Source: Mycoemilia scoparia
Taxonomy: Eukaryota; Kickxellomycota; Kickxellomycetes; Kickxellales; Kickxellaceae
Reading direction: 5' to 3'
Assembly: GCA_027575805.1 (NCBI GenBank)
Contig: JANBPU010000003.1
Location: 248,001-312,000, forward strand
Length of the DNA stretch: 64,000 nucleotides
Below are positions 57,459 through 64,000 of this stretch, one piece after another. Position 1 is the stretch's first letter. The number at the start of each line of letters is the position of its first letter. The position numbers and the translations under genes are program-made. The notes below the pieces were generated by a model. It was given only the letters and a program-made list of their open reading frames with translations, was not told the origin of the DNA and made no database searches.

Positions 57459-60400
57459 ATGGATACGTTGTTATATGTTTACCTTTATCCAAAGTGTCGA
57501 GATTCAAGCATAGTTGACATCCTTAGTACGTCCAGCTGCCAAAAGGACCAAGATCAGAATACGATTTATGGATGTTCTTTGTATGGGCAACTCGACTGGA
57601 TAGGTATAGTGAATCGACAGCTACATGTCCATAAAGAGGTTCACTTGGGTGAAGAATTGGAGATAATATTGGGCTCTAGGGTCTTTATATTTTCTGTTAA
57701 AAGAGTTATAAATACGGATGGTGTACAGGTCACTGGCGGAAAAATAAATCAAGCTACAGAGTTTTTATGCGTCAAGGAAAGGGAGGTTCAAGCATGGATT
57801 ATACCTAAAGGGTCACAAGGCCAGTACGAAGTCAAAGTCCCATATAAAAGAGAGAGAGAGATGTTGGAAGAGTGTATTGGTAAGTAACCTAAAAGTGGGA
57901 TATATAAATTACCAATTAGGCTGAATTGCAAAAAATGGTTCTAAAGAGTCTATTTATAACATACAGATAGCTATTTTACCAACGGAGATATCCACAAAAG
58001 GCTCAAAATAAATCCTGTTCAGCACGCTTTAATTACTGGACCATCTGGAGTTGGAAAGAGCATGATTTCACAGTAAGTGGGTGAGTTGTCTTAGTAAAAT
58101 TCCTCATGAACTTATTGTAAAAGTATTAATATCTTGGCTTTACGAATACAGAGATGTTCTTGAAAATATTGCCCATCCAAAGCTCGAAATTGATCTTGAG
58201 AAGGTCTTGATCAATTCAATAAGTGGTGGAGACATCTCTGACTATTTTCAACAAACTCTTGACGACGTTTTAGAAAGGGCTCAACTGGTATCTCCAAGCA
58301 TTATAGTCGCAGATCACCTAGAATCCCTAATAGACTATGGTAAGGTATGATAGGTTATCATCTTTTATGGATCTGCAGTGTTCTAACCATGTCTAATTGT
58401 AATTAGACAATAACGCCTATCCGGCAACGTCTTCACTTTCACTGTTTACTCAATTCATTAACCGTATACCAGCAGGAGTAAGTAAAGAATGTATTATATT
58501 TCATGTCAGTAATGTTTCATGGCTGAGCTAAACCATTCAAACCTTTTGGGGTGCAATTTTATGCTAGGTCTTTGTTATATCTATTGGGTCGGATTTTCAA
58601 AAATCTGATATTCGGCTAAAAGCTCTCAGCGAAATGCCTCTGATAATAGACATTTCAATACCCACATTAGAAACACGCACTTTACTACTGAGATCCATAA
58701 TAGATGATTTAAGCGATGTCTTGAAAAATACTCTACCCGAAAAATATATTCCAGATGGTCGAGCATTGGAGAATCAAATATTATCACAAATAGCAGAGGT
58801 ACCAGGAAATTATTTATTTTATCTATGTTGGTATATAACCTGGTATTTTATTCTTAACATAGCTTATATGCTAATATTTCCGCTATAGTTGACTTCCGGA
58901 TATACTGCTCGGGATCTAAAGAGTGTCTGTCGTCAAGCATATCTGTTAAAATATAATGACAATCAAAACCTAGAATACGCCCATGATTCGATGGATATAG
59001 TGCCATTATTTGCAAAACTTACATTGTCTACAAAGTAAGTGCCTAATGTATCAATTCTCATAATTAATTGTATAAATAATTATAGATGAAAACTGTGTGA
59101 ATATAACCGAACTGCCTTTTTGGTATAGTAATACACAATGTAGATCATTACTTACTCTAAAGGATTTCAGAACGCCTCTTCAAATTGTTCGGCCATCTCA
59201 ACAAATCATGTTTGAAACAAATATCCCAAAAACCTTTTGGAAACAGATATGTGGATATGATTCAGAGAAGGCTGTCATAAAGAGATTTATAGCTCTTAAT
59301 AGTGGAAAGAGTACCAAACTCGGGATAAATCCTCAATCTGGCCTTCTTTTATATGGTCCTTCAGGTAATATAAGTTCAGCAAAGATACTAAAGATCTAAA
59401 TTTAAGCGACACAACTTGAAAATACCGATTTAATTCATTATAGGGTGTGGAAAGACATTCATGGCGCAAGCCGCCATGACAGAATGCAATTACAATGTTA
59501 TTCAACTTAAAACGTATGTATTTTTAATTTACGTATTAGCATTAATTGGGTCATAATGATCCACACTTTACACTTGCTAAGTTGTTTATTTTTGTTGGTA
59601 GTACCGAGCTATACTCCAAATATTTTGGTCAAACAGAGGCACACATTAGAAGACTTTTCAAAACGGCTAGAAGCATCGCTCCAGTAATTGTTTTCATGGA
59701 CGATATTGACATGATTGCTGCAAAAAGAGGTAAACTATTACATAATAGATGTTAAATGATTTCAGGACCACGTTATATAGATGGTATTTAAAACGAGCTT
59801 TTTGCTATATACAAAAATTTAGAATGGGATTCCGTAGATTCTTCGGGCGGTTTACAGGAGAGAGTTTTGAGCACATTGCTTAATGAAATGGATGGGATCG
59901 AATCCAGAAATCGAGTTATGTTCATCGGATGTACCAACCAGCCCCAAAATGTCGACGACGCAATACTTCGGCCAGGTAACATTTGAAAATACACTGGTCC
60001 CCTCTCTCAGTCGCACTTATCATAGAAAATATACTAACATTTAAATTTGTTTTAGGCCGATTCGATAAGCTGGTCAAAATTGCCTACCCGAGTGAGAGTG
60101 ATAGAAAGGCTATATTTAACTTGGCTTCAAAGAAGCTTCCCTTAAAAGGTCACATTGACTTTGAGGATCTAGCTAAAAAAACTGAGGGCTTTACATGTTC
60201 CCAGATGGATCAGCTAATAAGGTAATGGCCCAAATATTAATATCATCCCTTATTTTATTTATCTATCCAGGACACGTACTTATAATTATACCTAATATTA
60301 GGGAAACTGGTATGGCGGCATTGAGAGAAAATTTGTCATCGGAATACGCTGAAATGCGTCACTTTAAAGCAGCACTTGATACTATCTTAAGCCAGCTATC

Positions 60401-60470
60401 GGTAAAGAGTGTTGAGAGAGACGCTGAGATGCATGCCATTAATGCTTTTGAAAATGACATCGAAAAATAG
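57459..60470 (+). CDS. type II AAA ATPase, Cdc48/AFG2 (SPATA5L1-like) family
   Basis: Twelve predicted exons (57459-57879, 57967-58072, 58152-58339, 58407-58477, 58568-58798, 58889-59034, 59129-59364, 59444-59513, 59602-59729, 59823-59975, 60056-60221, 60302-60470) give 694 aa. D1 keeps Walker A GPSGVGKS (165-172) but Walker B is SIIVADHLES, with no DE pair, and its arginine fingers are gone. D2 has Walker A GPSGCGKT (464-471), pore/sensor region ELYSKYFGQTEAHIRRLF, Walker B VIVFMDDID (D523-D524) and the arginine-finger block LRPGRFDK. QERVLSTLLNEMDGI and ETGMAALREN resemble AFG2/SPATA5L1. The short N-domain argues against PEX1, though a degenerate D1 recalls PEX1/PEX6. AFG2 enzymes strip factors from pre-60S particles, which suits the divergent URB2 neighbour. 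Edges of exons 7 and 10 are the least certain. Confidence 0.7.
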
Positions 60471-60656
60471 AATTGCTTTTCTGTTCTAAAAAATAAAACC
60501 CAAGTTCACTATGGAATGGATTTAGAATTCAGAGTTCACCCATAATAAGGTGCTAGGTGGAGATTGTTTTCATACTTGTTGTGAACACCAGTGAAACCCA
60601 AATAATGCAGTTATTTTCATTATATAGAGCTGGAAACACTGCAACTAAATAGCCGT

Positions 60657-62551
60657 ATGTCATCCAAGCTTCTCTCTCTAATAGCCATATGTTTAGCATT
60701 ATTTCCGCAGACTTCCTTTTCAGGGAGCATCAACCCAGGATTTGTGTATGAAGATCTATATGAATATCCACAAGTGAAGTTTGAATTCATCAATGATCCA
60801 ATATTTGAAAACAACTTGGAGAGTATTATAAAACAAGTAGTAAGTAGCAATCCACTATACATATATTAGTCTCTTTCTATATATATATATTCTTAGTTCC
60901 TGAGTATTTAAGACTAGGATCATAACAAGGCTAGAGAGTAGTTCAATTCTATAATATGGTATTATTAACATTAGAAGCTGGAAAATTCTGAAAAGATCGC
61001 AGTAGAGAAAGAGCGTTTATCAAATACTAGCTACCAAGAAATCAGCACCAATGATGCATTGATTAACGACACCCTACCGATTGAGCCAGTAGTTGTATCT
61101 ACAGAAAGCGGATCGAAGTTTATGTGTAGAGTTCCAATCATTCCGGATGAAGTTGAACATGGCGAACCCGAGAACCATGACAAACCAAATGTGCCAAATA
61201 AACTGCCAAAGAGCTTTGAACTCCAAAATGAACAGGAGAATGATGATGATGATTTTATTTTAAAGGCATGGGAACTCCTCAACCCATTGAAAGGAACTTG
61301 TCTTCAATATGTAAGTAAATATCATCGTACAGTCTAACGTATATTATAATTTAGAAGCACTTTTTAATCATACATTTGTTGTAGACCGAGAATACACAAT
61401 GGTGGTCTTATGAATATTGCCACAGCGATATGATCCGGCAGTTCCATATTATCAACCCAAAGGATCCAATAGAAAAGCAGGCTGAGATGTCCTTTAAGCT
61501 TGGATCTTTTGACCAGCTGTTACCCCCACTTGGTCTGGAAGGTAAAGCTGAAGGAGATAAGCTGGGTATAAAAGAGGCAACGATATCCGAATCCACAGGA
61601 CGCAAGAAATACATATACCAAATATGGGGAGATGGTTCTATTTGTGATATGACAGGCAAGCCTCGACAGGTTGAGGTTCAGTTCCACTGCGATCCAAGTT
61701 ACCAAAGCCATATCACTCATCTGAGAGAAGCATCGGTTTGCAATTATATAATGGTAATCCATACCGACTTGCTCTGTCAACTGCCAGACTTCTATGATGT
61801 TGTATCGTCCCAAGTCCATACTATACAGTGCCAGAGAGTATATACTGATAAGGCGCACTATGAAGCTTCAGGGCCAGGCCCTAACCATGATAGACTAAAG
61901 GGTGATATCGATACTATCGGCGAAGAAATATCAGACAGCATCACACTTGAATATCTGAGATCAGAAAATCGTGAGAACGGACAGTTTGTTAAAGACCTAG
62001 AATACTATATGCGCAAATATGGTGGAGAAAATGGGGTCAAAGGGTTAATAAACGGTGCTATCAGAAATGATCAGAGACTTGGTTCAGACCCTAAACATCG
62101 CGGCTCTCACGATGATGCTATCAAGAGAGAACTTGAACGGCTTTTTATAGAATTTATCGACAAGTATGGCATGTCGGATGGCGAGGACGCAGGAGACAGA
62201 AATAAGATTATCAAACTCTATCAACTGGATGATGAAGATATCCCAGACTACCTGCGTCGTGCTCTACTCAAACCGCAAGATCAGGCACATGAAAATGTAA
62301 ATGATGAACAAGCCCCAAAGGGGTCTAAAAAGAGAGAGACTGCTGATAACTACCACAACCAGCTAGAGCAACTTGTTGCTGCCATGGAAGAACAGATCAA
62401 ACTTGCGGGCCTGGATGCTTCAGTCAAAAAGAAATCGCAGAAAAGGAAGAGGTCAAAGAATAAGACCTCAAAATCGAAGCGGAACTCGCAAAATAAAGGA
62501 AGGGGCTCAGAAGAAGCAGACCGGGATCATGGCACACACAATGAGCTCTAG
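60657..62551 (+). CDS. YOS9: ER lectin Yos9/OS-9
   Basis: Exons 60657-60839, 60975-61310 and 61385-62551 give 561 aa. An N-terminal signal peptide is clear (KLLSLIAICLALFPQTSFSG). The MRH mannose-binding domain lies at about 95-270: FMCRVPIIP, GTCLQYTENTQWWSYEYCH, IRQFH, YIYQIWGDGSICDMTGKPRQVEVQFHCDP and EASVCNYIMVIHTDLLC, including the Q-R-E-Y ligand set (Gln before WW, Arg of KPRQ, Glu of REAS, Tyr of CNY). The C-terminus ends HNEL, an H/KDEL-like ER retrieval signal. Yos9 reads trimmed N-glycans on misfolded proteins for the Hrd1 ERAD ligase. The tail before HNEL is Lys/Arg/Ser-rich (KKSQKRKRSKNKTSKSKR), resembling a nuclear-localisation-like basic run, which is unusual but luminal here. 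Exon 1 could end three bases earlier. Confidence 0.9.
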
Positions 62552-63253
62552 ATGACTTTTTTCATTGCCTACAAATGGATCACTATTTTTGAAGGGTGAC
62601 TTTTGGTGGCCAACGATTATAGGGGCAATCACAGCCAAATGTGTGACTCTATAGCCCTTCAAAAATAACTACTACCCAAACCTATCATACACATTTTATC
62701 ATGAAATAAATAAACTATTATTGCATCACAAATTTGCTTTTTCCTTTTGGCTAAATAGCCTAAACCTGTTTTTGTATGAGTGGTTGAGTCCAAACTTACA
62801 AAATGCAGTCCCAAAATGCGGTGAAACTCTGCCTGCGATCAAAGAGAGGTTATGCTCAGTAGAGCATCACCAAGCAGAGTATCGGATATGGTTGATCTGC
62901 AAAGATATTGTTCTGAGCCCATTTTTGTCATATTTGGAATGAAACCAACCACAAACATTGTTTCGTAGCAAGGCAACGCTGGAATGGGGCTTTACCACTG
63001 TAAACATTGAGTTAGCGCCCAAGTTACGCAATGTTGAACAAGAGTCCCAGTGAAGAAACAAAGTAATGACCAATGAGCACTATTGTGGGAAATTCTTTTT
63101 GAGATGTAGTGACGTCGCAGTTTAGCGCTTTCCATGGTGTTAACACATTGGAATATGTCTGTAGGCATGATGGTTGTGCTATACTGTTGCTTTTAAACTC
63201 TGCGCCTTTTTCTTTTCGCCTTTCTTTGGTTTTTATAATTTTTGCATTATATC
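62552..63253. other. intergenic region with MITE copy 5
   Basis: About 700 bases. The repeat lies at 62572-62689, only 20 bases after the YOS9 stop and so likely in its 3' untranslated region, with AATAAA near 62707. The remainder should be the promoter of the last gene. No other gene. Confidence 0.5.
62572..62689. mobile_element. MITE-like element, copy 5 (YOS9 3' flank)
   Basis: Left end CAAATGGATCACTATTTTTG then AAGGGTGAC; right end CCCTTCAAAAATAACTAC. The core GGTGGCCAACGATTATAGGG and GCAATCACAGCCAAATG is the reverse complement of copies 1 and 4, so it is inserted in the opposite orientation. No open frame. Confidence 0.82.
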
Positions 63254-64000
63254 ATGACTTCTCCTGAACCTAAAGGGTCTGAACCCCCAACTATAATGCC
63301 CAATTCGCAGGACGTCCCGAAATTGTCGAGCATACCTGACGAATTTGCCAACGTCCATTTCGACACAATGAATAGCCACCCCCCGCAAGGCATATCGGAG
63401 TATGATCCTATCCGCGTTAAGTTGGTGGTGAATATTTCTAGTGCCCCTGACGTGCTCCAAAACGGTTTGGACGAGATAATCGCCAATCATCCCGTGCCTT
63501 ACTTTTGGAAGCCAGATGATCCTCCCGACCAGGCGATTTTGTGGCATGTTCGGTAAGTATATTCTCAATACTCCTTAGTAGCTTTCAATAGATGGCCGTA
63601 TCTAGCTGCTGCTGCTTCTATCACGGGTTGTAATGCTATCTCGGTGGCCTTTCTGATGGGACTTTCCACCTTTTGTGTTCATATTGAGAGACTGGCTTGA
63701 TCCTCACAATGGAATCCACATGTGCAGATCCCAAAGAGATCAGTGACTAATGATGTTTCTGTCGAATGTGCTATGTAGTTTTGTGCACAGTGAAGACATG
63801 GGCTCATCTCTAGAGGTATCCCAAGAAACCGATGGTTCCCAAGTAGCAGGAGCTCATCAGGCTGGGGATGAGAGCAATGGAACTACTTATTCGGGTAACC
63901 CTGTCCAGATTATTGTGCACTTCAACCGACCAATTGAAGGTATGTAATCCACTCTTGATTAAGTCCATAGAAAAGCATTTATTGATAAGAACCTGGCACT
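63254..64000 (+). CDS. unrecognised protein, 5' part (runs off the window)
   Basis: Exons 63254-63552 and 63779-63939 give the first 153 residues; the second ends at a GTATGT donor and the next exon is outside or past 63939. The start MTSPEPKGSEPPTIMPNSQD is Pro/Ser-rich and disordered. It is followed by EYDPIRVKLVVNISSAPDVL, PVPYFWKPDDPPDQAILWHVR and, after the intron, FVHSEDMGSSLE, then SGNPVQIIVHFNRPIEG. These beta-like segments suggest a folded domain starting near residue 50, but I recognise no family. The joining of the two exons (CG plus T restores Arg) is in phase and the second exon keeps codon structure, supporting a real gene. Confidence 0.6.

Noticed and set aside
58073..58094. 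A 22-base intron allowing coding to resume at KIPHELIVK in the AAA gene
   Set aside because: Too short to splice. The next acceptor at 58151 gives a normal 79-base intron in phase and continues as DVLENIAHPKLE.
59766..59783. A possible 18-base extra exon in the AAA gene (GPRYID)
   Set aside because: It is in phase, but it would leave a 36-base intron on its left. A single 93-base intron is more likely; cDNA would settle it.
57459..60470. First identification of the AAA gene as PEX1
   Set aside because: Degenerate D1 fits PEX1/PEX6, but total length is about 350 aa short and D2 text is closer to AFG2/SPATA5L1. Kept as an alternative only.
1..64000. tRNA genes, rRNA, CRISPR arrays, bacterial-type operons, integrated viral genes
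   Set aside because: Scanned by eye for cloverleaf B-box sequence, direct-repeat arrays and capsid or polymerase motifs; none seen. A tRNAscan or HMM run could still find a missed tRNA.

Overview
The window looks like nuclear DNA of a fungus, most likely an early-diverging filamentous one; I cannot fix the genus. The evidence is dense protein-coding genes on both strands, many short spliceosomal introns (mostly about 70-110 bases, GTAAGT-like donors, TAG/CAG acceptors), a moderately AT-rich background, and typical eukaryotic or fungal proteins: Urb2, Grc3, Kti13, Mrt4, Yos9, Trs120, a Cdc25-type RasGEF and an Rsc1/2-type BAH protein. A Fused/ULK-like kinase and a DUF4460-like protein also point away from the yeasts. 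I saw no tRNA, rRNA, CRISPR array or bacterial-style operon.

Layout: 1-78, tail of a gene cut by the left edge. 568-1806, IST1 (ESCRT-III). 2389-3696 (-), mitochondrial tryptophanyl-tRNA synthetase, divergent from 4021-5292, a Kti13/Ats1-type RCC1-repeat protein. 6198-7646, a BTP histone-fold protein. 7931-9128 (-), MRT4, divergent from 9381-11186, a small Fused/ULK-like kinase with 17-base and 7-base microexons. 11917-12544, a synaptobrevin whose start codon is split by an intron. 13012-14566, a BAH + AT-hook protein. 15955-16572 and 17983-18798, two unrecognised PPxY-motif proteins in gene-poor sequence. 19898-24536 (-), a large double-LIM protein. 25506-28196 (-), Grc3/NOL9. 28564-29917 (-), a DUF4460-like protein. 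30514-31147 (-), mitochondrial thioredoxin, divergent from 31519-36925, Trs120/TRAPPC9. 37324-39431 (-), PLRG1/Prp46, divergent from 39869-40934, prefoldin 5. 41545-46764 (-), an SH3-WW-RasGEF. 46765-49813, a 3-kb gene-free stretch. 49814-51244, cytosolic tyrosyl-tRNA synthetase. 51438-57238 (-), Urb2, divergent across 220 bases from 57459-60470, a Cdc48/AFG2-type double AAA ATPase with a degenerate first ring. 60657-62551, Yos9/OS-9. 63254 onward, the 5' part of an unrecognised gene.

Functional themes are housekeeping ones: ribosome assembly (MRT4, GRC3, URB2, perhaps the AAA ATPase), membrane traffic (IST1, synaptobrevin, TRAPPII), protein quality control (YOS9, prefoldin), translation (two tRNA synthetases, KTI13) and signalling (RasGEF, kinase).

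The most unusual DNA-level signals are a dispersed family of five short inverted-repeat elements (MITE-like, about 105-130 bases, core TIR ATTTTTGAAGGG), two of them inside introns of one kinase gene; a second two-copy repeat family; two GC-AG introns; and the microexons and split start codon. I saw no convincing new multi-gene system. Gene models were assembled by eye from reading frame and splice consensus, so exon edges are predictions.
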